Position numbers and translations under genes: made by a program. The notes under the pieces were generated by a model. The model was not told the origin of the DNA and did no database searches. It saw only the letters and a list, made by a program, of their open reading frames with translations. DNA of 64,000 nt from Lacrimispora xylanisolvens (GTDB lineage: Bacteria; Bacillota; Clostridia; Lachnospirales; Lachnospiraceae), in NCBI RefSeq assembly GCF_002934545.1, contig NZ_PTJA01000019.1, forward strand, positions 1 to 64,000, read 5' to 3'. Of the stretch, positions 43,864 through 52,461 are shown piece by piece (within the stretch, counting starts at the first letter, position 1; the number at the start of each line of letters is the position of its first letter).

Positions 43864-43915
43864 CTTAATAATCGAATTCTGGCAGGATTTGACGAACGAT
43901 TCTAGGCTCTCTCAT

Positions 43916-43973
43916 CTTCCCAAAGGCAGTCCGGGTGTTTATAATAAACCTATCACCCGGAGATGCCGGGAAG
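43916..43973 (+). ncRNA. structured RNA leader upstream of the 305-aa membrane protein
   Basis: A nested three-part stem: CTTCCC/GGGAAG, then GGCA/TGCC, then TCCGGGTG/CACCCGGA closing a 16-nt loop, with an AAA bulge and small G/GA internal loop between. That is 18 base pairs with no T tract after it. The purine-rich ribosome site AAAGGGGAG begins just after the stem, 8 nt before the ATG. It fits no riboswitch class I can recognise; it could be a regulatory leader, RNA thermometer or protein-binding site. Confidence 0.5.
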
Positions 43974-43990
43974 AAAGGGGAGCTATTATT

Positions 43991-44908
43991 ATGCTGGAAT
44001 TTTTACAGACAGGCAAAGCGTTATACGTGATGGCAGTTTTCTGCGGCATTGGCATTATTACCAGATGGCTGACACGTAACCTCTACAAAAGACTGATTAA
44101 AGAATCAGACAATCTGACACTTACTAAAAACAGGAACCTTCGTGCTTTTAAACAGAAGACCGAATCAACGTATCAAATGAACCAGGGGATTCCCAGGGTC
44201 AAGCCTTATTTAGAAAGACAGATGTATGATTTTAAACATATGGGTATTACACTCCATGGCTGGAACATGTTATCCAATCAAATGACACTCTGGTGTTTCT
44301 TAGCGGGTGGTGCAGCCGCGTTTGGTTCTTACTGGTACCGTACAGATCCTTATTACATAGTGTTGTATGGTTCGGTAGGAATTATGGCAGGTTTGTTTAC
44401 CATATTGGTGGATCATGGTGCGGGAGTCACAGAAAAACGCCAGCAGCTGTTTGCAGCACTGGACAATTATCTGGAGAATACGCTGATCTACCGACTGGAT
44501 CAGGAGCGGGAGGAATCAGCTTCCATGTCGGGGCCGCGGCTGGAGCCTCGTGAAAATATCCGTTCTATCTATGCAGCTCAGTCGAGAGTTGCAGCAGAAC
44601 CGGAAGTGGAGCCGGATCGAAAGGCCGACAGAAGGAGCACCAGACAGAGGGTGCGCAACCGTCCTCAAAAGCAGGCGGAGGAATATTCTGATGAAATGGA
44701 GCGTTTGCCAATGAGAGGAGAATCCATGGATGCATCGGAAGTAAAAGGTTCCGTCCGTGATGTGGACTATTTAAAAAAGAGTCTGGAACAGATCGCAGCA
44801 AGCAGGGAAAAGGAGCGGGGAAACAGGCAGGGAGAGGATTGGCTTAAGGATTTAAATCCGGAAGAATTAAAGCTGATTGGCGAAATTCTCCAGGAATATT
44901 TAACATGA
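43991..44908 (+). CDS. hypothetical membrane protein with charged cytoplasmic tail
   Basis: 305 aa, family not recognised. Predicted helix near residues 8-26, two more near 97-115 and 120-138, then a long hydrophilic C-terminal half rich in Arg, Glu and Gln (RKADRRSTRQRVRNRPQK) ending in a short helical segment DLNPEELKLIGEILQEYL. The AAAGGGGAG site before ATG 43991 decides the start; the open frame goes 34 codons further upstream through the RNA stem. The LIGEILQEYLT ending may be a docking motif. Function unknown. Confidence 0.75.
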   Translation: MLEFLQTGKALYVMAVFCGIGIITRWLTRNLYKRLIKESDNLTLTKNRNLRAFKQKTESTYQMNQGIPRVKPYLERQMYDFKHMGITLHGWNMLSNQMTLWCFLAGGAAAFGSYWYRTDPYYIVLYGSVGIMAGLFTILVDHGAGVTEKRQQLFAALDNYLENTLIYRLDQEREESASMSGPRLEPRENIRSIYAAQSRVAAEPEVEPDRKADRRSTRQRVRNRPQKQAEEYSDEMERLPMRGESMDASEVKGSVRDVDYLKKSLEQIAASREKERGNRQGEDWLKDLNPEELKLIGEILQEYLT

Positions 44909-45019
44909 ACGTTCGGAGGGCAGAAGAAAATAAAGTCGCATTTCGATGAGTTCTATGATATAATTTTCCTAAACAGGCAGACAGGAACCTGACATAATAG
45001 GAAAAGGAGAATATTAGCA

Positions 45020-46366
45020 ATGGGAAATATAGTTTTTGATGATTCCAGAGCAGCAGGATTTGTATCAGCAGAAGAGATGGATAACATGAAAGCCACAGTA
45101 CTGTGTGCGAAGGATGTGCTGATGAACAAAACTGGTGCGGGTAACGATTTCTTGGGGTGGATTGATCTACCAGTCAATTATGATAAAAAAGAATTCCAGG
45201 AAATAAAGGCGGCAGCAGAGAAAATTCAGAGTGATTCTGATGTACTGCTTGTTGTCGGGATCGGCGGCTCTTATCTTGGTGCAAGAGCAGCGATCGAATT
45301 TTTATCCCACAGCTTTTATAACGTATTACCAAAAGGAAAGCGTAAAACTCCGGAGATTTATTTCGTCGGCAACAGCATCAGCAGCAAGTATATTCAGGAT
45401 TTAAAGGACGTGCTGGAAGGAAAAGATTTCTCCGTTAATATTATATCCAAATCCGGTACAACCACAGAGCCTGCAATTGCATTCCGTGTATTTAAGGATC
45501 TGCTGATCGAAAAGTATGGACGTGAAGAGGCAAATAAAAGGATTTATGCCACTACGGATAAGGCGAAGGGTGCGTTAAAAAATTTAGCGGACCAGGAAGG
45601 TTATCAAACGTTTGTTGTTCCGGATGATGTGGGAGGACGTTTCTCAGTGCTTACGGCAGTCGGCCTTCTTCCGATTGCAGTATCCGGTGCTGATATTGAT
45701 AAATTGATGGAAGGCGCGGCAGCAGCCAGAGAGGAGGCAGTAAACGCACCTTATGAATCAAACGGTGCACTCCGGTATGCAGCGATCCGCAACATACTCC
45801 TTAGAAAGGGAAAGTCGGTTGAGATCGTGGCAAATTATGAGCCAAGCCTTCATTATGTTTCCGAGTGGTGGAAACAGCTGTTTGGAGAAAGCGAAGGAAA
45901 GGATCAGAGAGGTATTTTTCCGGCAGCAGTGGATTTAACCACAGACTTGCACTCTATGGGACAGTTTATTCAGGATGGGTCCCGAATTATGTTTGAAACT
46001 GTATTAAATGTAGAAGAATCTCCGGCAGAGATCCTCTTAAAGGAAGAAGAGGTTGATACAGACGGAATGAACTATCTGGCGGGAAAGAGCGTGGACTTCG
46101 TGAACAAGAGCGCGATGAATGGAACCATTCTGGCGCACAGTGACGGAGATGTCCCGAATCTGATGGTGAACATTCCGGATCAGGATGAATTCAGCTTAGG
46201 ACAGCTGTTTTACTTCTTTGAATATGCCTGTGGTGTAAGCGGCTATATTCTGGGAGTGAATCCATTCAACCAGCCGGGTGTGGAAAGCTATAAAAAGAAT
46301 ATGTTTGCTCTCCTTGGAAAGCCTGGATTTGAGAAGGAAAGAGAAGAGCTTTTAAAGAGATTATAA
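45020..46366 (+). CDS. pgi: glucose-6-phosphate isomerase
   Basis: 448 aa, the shorter Firmicutes form. [34 protein letters not shown] (phosphate loop), [17 protein letters not shown] and [16 protein letters not shown] are diagnostic. It interconverts glucose-6-P and fructose-6-P. AAAGGAG lies before the ATG; a likely terminator follows. Other sugar-phosphate genes (tkt, glucokinase) lie 6-9 kb downstream. Confidence 0.97.
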   Translation: MGNIVFDDSRAAGFVSAEEMDNMKATVLCAKDVLMNKTGAGNDFLGWIDLPVNYDKKEFQEIKAAAEKIQSDSDVLLVVGIGGSYLGARAAIEFLSHSFYNVLPKGKRKTPEIYFVGNSISSKYIQDLKDVLEGKDFSVNIISKSGTTTEPAIAFRVFKDLLIEKYGREEANKRIYATTDKAKGALKNLADQEGYQTFVVPDDVGGRFSVLTAVGLLPIAVSGADIDKLMEGAAAAREEAVNAPYESNGALRYAAIRNILLRKGKSVEIVANYEPSLHYVSEWWKQLFGESEGKDQRGIFPAAVDLTTDLHSMGQFIQDGSRIMFETVLNVEESPAEILLKEEEVDTDGMNYLAGKSVDFVNKSAMNGTILAHSDGDVPNLMVNIPDQDEFSLGQLFYFFEYACGVSGYILGVNPFNQPGVESYKKNMFALLGKPGFEKEREELLKRL

Positions 46367-46380
46367 TCTGGTCTGAATAT

Positions 46381-46421
46381 AAAAAAGTCATGTGAATTTA
46401 TAAATTCTATGGCTTTTTTTA
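46381..46421 (+). terminator. terminator after pgi
   Basis: AAAGTCAT pairs with ATGGCTTT, with an inner GAATT/AATTC stem, followed by a T run. Confidence 0.75.
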
Positions 46422-46489
46422 TTGACTCAGGCTTTGCCGCAGTAGACATGGTATAGAACTGTATCCTATAAAAAAGCGAAAACTGTCCC

Positions 46490-46518
46490 TTATCAAGAGG
46501 ACGGTATTGCTGTATAAT
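46490..46518 (+). promoter_or_regulatory. promoter of DUF454 gene
   Basis: TTATCA, a 17-nt spacer and a perfect TATAAT, about 40 nt before the ATG at 46558. Confidence 0.5.
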
Positions 46519-46557
46519 TTTATATCAGAAATAGAATGAAACGGAGTCGCAATAGGA

Positions 46558-46959
46558 ATGATTGAAAAAGAAAAAACTCAATTAAAAAGCAGATCCAAAA
46601 TCGTGAAATTTATTTATCTCACCACAGGGCTGGTCTTTTTGGGGCTGGGACTGCTGGGAATTGTGCTGCCGGTTCTCCCTACAACGCCATTTCTTCTGAT
46701 TACTGCTTACTGCTTTGCAAAAGGGTCTTCCCGATTTCACCAATGGTTTTGCCATACCCATATTTATCAGAAGTATATAGAAAACTATATAAAGGAAAGG
46801 GCCATGACACTTAAAACCAAGCTGTCAATTTTAATATTTGCGTCTACGGTTATGATGATTGCATTTGCAACAATCCATGTTTTGCCTGCAAGGTGCTTTC
46901 TCATTGCAGTCATGCTCTTTCATTGGTGGTATTTCTTTTTCCGTATTAAAACAAAATAA
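46558..46959 (+). CDS. DUF454 (YbaN-like) inner-membrane protein
   Basis: 133 aa with helices near residues 17-48 and two near 85-125. GLGLLGIVLPVLPTTPFLLITAYCFAKGSSRFHQWF is shortened here to its hallmark LPVLPTTPF followed by a Cys-rich turn; this defines DUF454. Function unknown. It precedes a flavin-binding protein gene by 23 nt, so they may be cotranscribed. Confidence 0.88.
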   Translation: MIEKEKTQLKSRSKIVKFIYLTTGLVFLGLGLLGIVLPVLPTTPFLLITAYCFAKGSSRFHQWFCHTHIYQKYIENYIKERAMTLKTKLSILIFASTVMMIAFATIHVLPARCFLIAVMLFHWWYFFFRIKTK

Positions 46960-46982
46960 TTTATTACAGGAGGATAAATAAA

Positions 46983-47456
46983 GTGCAATATAGAATGAAA
47001 ACACATCCGCTATCAGAAGAAAAGTTGAATGATTTATTGTCCAGAGTGCAAACGGGCAGCCTGGCAACCCTTAATGAAGACGGCACCCCATACAATACGC
47101 CGGTTCACTATGTCTATGTTAATGAGTGTATTTATGTGCATGGATTGCCCAAAGGACAAAAGATTGACAATATTATCCGAGACAGCAAAGTAGGATTTAC
47201 CGTGTATGAGATGCAGGCGCTTTTGCTTGATGCAAATGGGAAACCCTGTGATACCAATACAAAATATGAGAGTGCAATTGTAACGGGAAGAGCTGCTTTG
47301 GTTGGTGATTTGGAAGAAAAGAGGATGGCTCTGCAGAAAGTAGTGGAAAAATACACTCCCCAGCTGGCTCATGTCCCGCTTCCAGAAAACATGGTTCGGG
47401 GAACTGCAGTAATACGAATCAGCATAGTTGAGCTGACAGGCAAGTACTATGAATAA
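46983..47456 (+). CDS. pyridoxamine 5'-phosphate oxidase-fold flavin protein
   Basis: 157 aa split-barrel flavin-binding protein, of the NimA/PNPOx-like group. GSLATLNEDGTPYNTPVHYVY and YVHGLPKGQKIDNI are typical of the FMN site. Many of these reduce nitro compounds or bind haem/F420; the substrate here is unknown. GTG start at 46983 with AGGAGG 7 nt upstream. Confidence 0.88.
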   Translation: MQYRMKTHPLSEEKLNDLLSRVQTGSLATLNEDGTPYNTPVHYVYVNECIYVHGLPKGQKIDNIIRDSKVGFTVYEMQALLLDANGKPCDTNTKYESAIVTGRAALVGDLEEKRMALQKVVEKYTPQLAHVPLPENMVRGTAVIRISIVELTGKYYE

Positions 47457-47478
47457 AGATTAAAAAATAGTTGTAAAA

Positions 47479-47508
47479 AGGCAGACAGCAAATTTGGCTG
47501 TCTGCCTT
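47479..47508. terminator. terminator between converging genes
   Basis: AAGGCAGACAGC pairs with GCTGTCTGCCTT over 12 bp. The A run before it gives a T tract for the minus strand gene at 47535; the plus side has only TTAATAAATATT. Confidence 0.78.
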
Positions 47509-47534
47509 AATAAATATTAGTTATGCCAGGATTG

Positions 47535-47801
47535 TTATTCTTCTATAATCTGTATCTCCAGAAAATCAAAATCAATGGGTTCCATAAAATTATCCTGAGT
47601 AAATCGTGTTTTTGAATGAACTTTAAAATCCTTTACAGTAGAATCAAGCCATATGGGCTTTCCAAGATCAAACTGATAGCAGATCTCTTCCAGAGACTGA
47701 AACACCATGGAAGTTCTGGACAGACTGTAATCGGAGATACAGATGACGGTATCTTTTACGATCCGGGTATTGGTTATTAATTTTGCCCACATACGAAACA
47801 T
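47535..47801 (-). CDS. small conserved hypothetical protein (88 aa)
   Basis: 88 aa, soluble, begins MFRMWAKLITNTRIVKDTVI and contains LEEICYQFDLGKPIWLDSTV and HSKTRFTQDNF, ending in IDFDFLEIQIIEE. I recall closely similar small proteins across Lachnospiraceae, with no assigned function. AAGGGAAAATT before the ATG is a fair ribosome site. It is convergent with the preceding gene and divergent from the next. Confidence 0.8.
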   Translation of the reverse strand: MFRMWAKLITNTRIVKDTVICISDYSLSRTSMVFQSLEEICYQFDLGKPIWLDSTVKDFKVHSKTRFTQDNFMEPIDFDFLEIQIIEE

Positions 47802-47968
47802 AATAATTTTCCCTTCTATCTGACAAATTTCGGTGACCGCCAGTCATTTGATGAAACGATTATAGCATTATGTGTACGAATATGGCAAGGAAGAAATTCA
47901 GGACATTGTAAAACAAATCAACCTATGATAAAATTGTGAGAGGAAAAACCGAAGGAGGAAGACAAAAG

Positions 47969-49060
47969 ATGGCACAGCCTATAGAAGATCAGGTTGGATT
48001 TCTTGGAGAGGCATGCAGAGCCGTTCAGGAACTATCGGTAAGCAAGAGTTTGCTTGAAAAATACCGTCTGGAAGAAAAGAGTCTTTTTAGAGAACTGGAA
48101 GCAGAGAGAAAGGCTGTGACCGATGCCATCAGCCTTACGGTGAAAAAAAGGGTACAGGAAATTAACGATACCTATGACAGAGAAATCGCGAGAGAACAGG
48201 ACAATTTAAAGCGTTTAAGAAACAAACGGGAAAAAGCCAAAACCCAGGGAATTAAGGAACGGATTGAAGAGGAGACTCAGGAGCTTAAGGATAAAAACAA
48301 AGAATTGTTAACTGAGTTAAAATCTGTTTTTAAACGGGATCATGTCCCGTCTTATTGCAGGAGCACCTGGTATTATGCTTTGTTTTTCACCAGAGGGTTT
48401 TCTGAAACCATTATCCTGCTTTTTACCGCACTTATTTTTTTCCTTGCAATACCCTGCGGAATCTATTTTCTTATACCCCAAAGAAAATCATTTTACCTGG
48501 CAGGAATTTATTTTGTCTCAATTCTGCTTTTTGGTGGAATTTATATTCTGATTAACAATCGGACAAGAGTCAGACACCCAGAGGCTTTAAAAAAGGGAAG
48601 GGCGATTAAAAATTCTATAAAATCCAATCGGAGAAAGCTTCGTGCCATTATCCGCTCTATAAAAAAGGATCGTAACGAAAAGGTCTATAATCTGGAGAAA
48701 TTCGATGATGAGATTGCAAGAACAGAACAGGATCTTGCTGATATTGCGGACAAGAAACAGGAGGCACTAAATACATTTGATAAGGTAACCAGTACGATTA
48801 TTTCCGATGAAATCGCCAGCAGTAAGAGAGAAAAGATCGCACAGCTTGAGAAGGAGCACGAAGAGGCGGTTAATAACTGGAAGGAAGCTCAGATACGGGT
48901 TAAGGAGCAGACGCTGTTTATCAATGATAATTATGCCTCTTATATCGGATCTGAATATATGATACCGGAAAAGCTTGATGAACTGGCAGATATGATACGG
49001 ATGGGGAAGGCACAGACCATTAGTGAAGCCAAGGAAATTTATAATAGCATAAAAGACTAA
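47969..49060 (+). CDS. hypothetical coiled-coil membrane protein
   Basis: 363 aa, family not recognised. A long charged coiled coil at residues about 25-125, two membrane helices near 150-173 and 182-203 (FFTRGFSETIILLFTALIFF and FYLAGIYFVSILLFGGIYIL), then a second coiled coil to about 335. Both coiled-coil arms should face the cytoplasm, giving a hairpin anchored in the membrane. Start ATG 47969 is behind AAGGAGG. Single gene closed by a strong terminator. Confidence 0.75.
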   Translation: MAQPIEDQVGFLGEACRAVQELSVSKSLLEKYRLEEKSLFRELEAERKAVTDAISLTVKKRVQEINDTYDREIAREQDNLKRLRNKREKAKTQGIKERIEEETQELKDKNKELLTELKSVFKRDHVPSYCRSTWYYALFFTRGFSETIILLFTALIFFLAIPCGIYFLIPQRKSFYLAGIYFVSILLFGGIYILINNRTRVRHPEALKKGRAIKNSIKSNRRKLRAIIRSIKKDRNEKVYNLEKFDDEIARTEQDLADIADKKQEALNTFDKVTSTIISDEIASSKREKIAQLEKEHEEAVNNWKEAQIRVKEQTLFINDNYASYIGSEYMIPEKLDELADMIRMGKAQTISEAKEIYNSIKD

Positions 49061-49064
49061 AATT

Positions 49065-49112
49065 AAGGTACAGGAACCAGCCGGCTTAGACGGCAGGCCT
49101 GTACCTTTTTTT
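49065..49112 (+). terminator. terminator after the coiled-coil membrane protein
   Basis: AAGGTACAGG with an inner GCCG/CGGC stem pairs with CCTGTACCTT and runs into TTTTTTT. Confidence 0.9.
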
Positions 49113-49134
49113 GCATTTTTCCAGAGGAATGAGG

Positions 49135-49165
49135 TGAATAATTCTAAAGAACCCGGCTTATAATA
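49135..49165 (+). promoter_or_regulatory. forespore sigma-G/F-like promoter candidate for yyaC
   Basis: TGAATA, an 18-nt spacer, then TATAATA, compared with the sigma-G consensus TGAATA/CATACTA (5 of 7 at -10). The TATAAT element alone could also serve sigma-A. Confidence 0.4.
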
Positions 49166-49201
49166 GAACAGAGAAAAATAAGGACAGCAGGGCAGTATAT
49201 T

Positions 49202-49801
49202 ATGAAATTATGGGAAAGAATTGCAATCCGGGGAAATCGGGATGTTTTTTATTATGACACCAGGCAGACCTTTGAAGCAGAGGAGTTTGCCTCCAGACTT
49301 TACAGCATGATATGCTCGGAGCAGGAGAATGGAAAATCGGCAGGTGTGCTGTTTTTATGCATAGGCACCGACCGTTCCACGGGAGACAGCCTTGGGCCCT
49401 TAATTGGTTATAAGCTAAATGAAATGGGACTGGAGCATTTAGAGTTACTGGGCACGTTGGAGCGTCCGGTCCACGCCATGAATTTAGATACCTATCAGAC
49501 TATTTTGAAGCTGCGATATCCCAATCATGTTGTGGTAGCTGTGGATGCCTCGGTTGGAAATATAGAGCACATTGGTTATGTCACTCTTGGAAAAGGGGCG
49601 TTAAAACCAGGCCTTGGAGTCAGCAAAGAGCTTCGGGCTGTAGGGGATATTTTTATTACAGGTATTGTGGGAAGCTGCGGAAATTATGATCCGCTTATGC
49701 TTCAGAGTATCCGGCTTTCTGTTGTCATGCGTATGGCAGACTGCATCAGCCGCAGTATTTGTCTTGTCGAAAAGTTATGGGAAAACTCGTACTTTCTTTG
49801 A
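49202..49801 (+). CDS. yyaC: YyaC family sporulation protein (DUF1256)
   Basis: 199 aa. CIGTDRSTGDSLGPLIGYKL near residue 58, DASVGNIEHIGYVTLGKGALKPGLGVSK and GDIFITGIVGSCGNYDPLMLQS define the family, which is related to the Gpr spore protease fold and to hydrogenase-maturation proteases. Found in spore formers; function is not settled. The ribosome site is weak. It heads a run toward the LysM and DUF5711 genes. Confidence 0.9.
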   Translation: MKLWERIAIRGNRDVFYYDTRQTFEAEEFASRLYSMICSEQENGKSAGVLFLCIGTDRSTGDSLGPLIGYKLNEMGLEHLELLGTLERPVHAMNLDTYQTILKLRYPNHVVVAVDASVGNIEHIGYVTLGKGALKPGLGVSKELRAVGDIFITGIVGSCGNYDPLMLQSIRLSVVMRMADCISRSICLVEKLWENSYFL

Positions 49802-49863
49802 CACGTTTTTCAAAAGCCTTATGCTATGATTCATTGGATTAAATAGAATAGCGGGGTGATCCA

Positions 49864-51114
49864 ATGGATGAATTATACAATCCGTTCCCGAAGCTGCCCA
49901 AAAACATCAGACAGATTGGGGAACGGGATGAAATCGTAAAATTATATGTAGAGGATTATGTTAACACATATTTAAAACGTCTTTTTCCTGTAAGTGGACA
50001 AAGACTGCGGGTCGGGCTTTTGCTTGGCAGCTTGGAGTTAAGTGAGGGGACGCCGTATATCTTTATCGACGGAGCATTGGAGATGGAAGATGTGACGGAA
50101 GAGGGCCTGAAGGTGTCCTTTACAGAACTGTCATGGAAAAGAGCTTCCCAAAACATGGACCAGCTTTTTCCAAAAAGATCCATACAGGGCTGGTTTATAT
50201 GTGGAAGTCCCGGAGAAGATTTAAGTCCTTTAAATTACTGGAAGCAGCACATGCAGTATTTTGGAGGTCCCAACAAACTAATGTATCTAAGTTGTGGAAC
50301 AGAGGGGGATGAAACAATTTATGTAACCTCGGAAGATGGTTTTTATAAACTTCAGGGGTACAGTATCTATTATGAACGCAATCAAATGATGCAGGATTAT
50401 ATGGTACTGCGCAAGGATGTAAAACGTATCGAAACCGATACAAATGATAAGGTAATTGAAGAATTCCGCAAGCGAATGGGCGAGAACAAAGAAGAAGCGG
50501 TGGACAGGCATCAGACTGTCGGACTTCTCCGGGGCATGTGCATGGCCATGTCAGTTGTCGTATTAGCTGGCGGAATTGTTATGTTTAACAACTATGAGCG
50601 TATGAAAAGCATGGAAAGTGTGGTAGTGTCTGCAATTCCAGCCAAGGCTGAAAAAATACTCCTGGGTGATAAGGCCCAGCAAAAGGGTGAAAAAAAGGAA
50701 TCGGGAGTAGTGGTAGAGGAAGCAGATGGTGAAGTTTATCCAACCTCTGCAGTCAACAAGGAAACCATGTCTGAAACCATGCCCGGTACCGAACAGGCCC
50801 AGACAGCGGCACAGGCTGGGGAGACAGCGGGTGAGACAGTCAGTGAGACAGCTGCAGCCGCAGAGACAGAACCAGCAACACAAAAGGTAGTAGAAGAGAA
50901 GGTGACACAGGCAGCCAAACCTGAGACACAACCGGCAACCCAGGCAGCGGCGACGGATGGACAACGGATTCATACCGTGGTAGAAGGAGAAACGCTGTAT
51001 GGGATTTGTATTGCTGAATATAAGAGTGTGAATAAATTAAAGGAAATTTGTGAATTGAATGGACTGGAAGATGAAAATAAGATAGTTGCGGGCCAGAAAT
51101 TGCGTCTTCCGTAG
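49864..51114 (+). CDS. LysM membrane protein with an N-terminal JAMM/MPN-like domain lacking the metal motif
   Basis: 416 aa. N-terminal domain (about 1-200) resembles JAB1/MPN folds: VGLLLGSLEL, then IQGWFICGSPGEDLSPLNYW, placed where MPN+ enzymes have GWYHSHP...LSxxD. Both His and the Asp are replaced (I, G, N), so no zinc protease activity is expected. A membrane helix follows near residues 225-244. The linker of about 110 residues is rich in Thr, Glu and Ala. The C terminus is a LysM domain (HTVVEGETLYGICIAEYKSV...) that binds peptidoglycan, so the LysM is probably outside. GGGGTGAT before ATG. Role unknown, possibly in cell envelope or sporulation. Confidence 0.72.
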   Translation: MDELYNPFPKLPKNIRQIGERDEIVKLYVEDYVNTYLKRLFPVSGQRLRVGLLLGSLELSEGTPYIFIDGALEMEDVTEEGLKVSFTELSWKRASQNMDQLFPKRSIQGWFICGSPGEDLSPLNYWKQHMQYFGGPNKLMYLSCGTEGDETIYVTSEDGFYKLQGYSIYYERNQMMQDYMVLRKDVKRIETDTNDKVIEEFRKRMGENKEEAVDRHQTVGLLRGMCMAMSVVVLAGGIVMFNNYERMKSMESVVVSAIPAKAEKILLGDKAQQKGEKKESGVVVEEADGEVYPTSAVNKETMSETMPGTEQAQTAAQAGETAGETVSETAAAAETEPATQKVVEEKVTQAAKPETQPATQAAATDGQRIHTVVEGETLYGICIAEYKSVNKLKEICELNGLEDENKIVAGQKLRLP

Positions 51115-51186
51115 AAAAACTTAATGCGTTTCTCTCTAATTTGATGTATACTACAATTACATATGGGCATTTTTAGGAGAAACTGC

Positions 51187-52461
51187 ATGAGCGATATGAA
51201 CTCTATGAACAGAGAGATAAAGAAAGACCAGCTGCGGCGTCAGATTGTCCCGGCTTCACCGCAAAAGGACGAGGACAGCAATGAAATCATAAAAAGAGCC
51301 CGCACAAAGGTTAAAAAGAAAAAGTTAAAGATTTTTCTGGTGGTGCTTTTTATCCTGTCTGCTGGTGCAGTCAGTCTGTATACATATTTGAATTATTATC
51401 AGTATACTGGATACAGCGTCGTCTGGGAAAAATCGCTCAATGAAGGAAGCTACGTTGGATATTTGGACTTTGGAACCAATGTGTTAAAGTACAGCAAGGA
51501 TGGAGCTTCCTATATTGATAACCAGGGGAAAGAAGTATGGATACAGAGCTATGAGATGAAATCACCGGTTGCCAGTGTCAATGGCTCTTATGCGGTCATT
51601 GCGGATCAACAGGGTAATTCCATCTATGTCTTTGATAAGACTGGTAATACCGGAGTGGCAAACACGGTACTGCCTATTATAAAGGCGTCTGTATCAGCCC
51701 ATGGAGTGGTGGCCGCGATCTTAGAAGATACTACTTCCAATTATGTGTATTTCTATAAACGGGATGGCAGTTCTCTGGATGTGAAGATCAAAGCTTTATT
51801 AGGAGGAGATTCCGGTTATCCGGTGGATATCAGCTTATCTCCTGATGGAACACAGCTGATTGGATCTTATGCATTTTTAAAAAATGGAACAATGAATGGA
51901 AGAGTTGCCTTTCATAATTTTGCAGAAATTGGCAAAAGTGTTCCGGACAGGCTTGTGGGGGGATTTGATGAACCTTATGAGTCCACATTTGTAGCGCAGG
52001 TAAGGTTTCTTGATGACACATACTCCTGTGCGTTTGCAGATAATGGTATATCGTTTTATTCCACAAAGAATGCACTTTCTCCGGAGCTGATTAAGCAGAT
52101 TCCGGCTGAAGATGAGATAAAAAGTGTATTTTATTCGGACAAGTATGCAGGAATGATTACCGATAACCCTGAGGGGGAAAATCCTTATAAGCTTTCTGTA
52201 TATAAATCCAATGGGAACCTGATGTTTACCAACGGTTTCCAATATCAGTACACCCATGCCGATATTGACGGAAACCTGGTAATTTTGTATAATGAAGACT
52301 CTTGCAGAGTCTATAACATGTCAGGAAGGCTTAAATTTTCCGGTACATTTGATTTTCCCATAACAAAAATCCGAAACGGCAGATTTCCCAATACTCTGAT
52401 CGTATCCGGACCCCAGAACATGAAAGAAATAAGATTACAAATAGGAGGACAATACCAATGA
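51187..52461 (+). CDS. DUF5711 family protein (membrane-anchored beta-propeller-like)
   Basis: 424 aa. A basic cytoplasmic start (RARTKVKKKKLK), one membrane helix near residues 46-66, then an extracellular part made of repeated beta units with WD/quinoprotein-like periodicity (YLDFGTNVLKYSKDGASYID, ISLSPDGTQLIGSY). Matches DUF5711, common in Lachnospiraceae; function unknown. AGGAG lies 7 nt before ATG 51187, and an upstream in-frame ATG at 51163 has no site. Its stop overlaps the transketolase start (ATGA). Confidence 0.82.
   Translation: MSDMNSMNREIKKDQLRRQIVPASPQKDEDSNEIIKRARTKVKKKKLKIFLVVLFILSAGAVSLYTYLNYYQYTGYSVVWEKSLNEGSYVGYLDFGTNVLKYSKDGASYIDNQGKEVWIQSYEMKSPVASVNGSYAVIADQQGNSIYVFDKTGNTGVANTVLPIIKASVSAHGVVAAILEDTTSNYVYFYKRDGSSLDVKIKALLGGDSGYPVDISLSPDGTQLIGSYAFLKNGTMNGRVAFHNFAEIGKSVPDRLVGGFDEPYESTFVAQVRFLDDTYSCAFADNGISFYSTKNALSPELIKQIPAEDEIKSVFYSDKYAGMITDNPEGENPYKLSVYKSNGNLMFTNGFQYQYTHADIDGNLVILYNEDSCRVYNMSGRLKFSGTFDFPITKIRNGRFPNTLIVSGPQNMKEIRLQIGGQYQ

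Noticed and set aside
43916-43973. Known riboswitch (c-di-GMP, SAM, FMN, cobalamin) or rho-independent terminator
   Set aside because: None of the conserved core sequences of those classes could be found, and no T run follows the stem.
50563-50973. 136-codon minus-strand frame with many Cys and Leu
   Set aside because: Antisense to the Thr/Glu/Ala-rich linker of the LysM protein, whose codon bias creates it.
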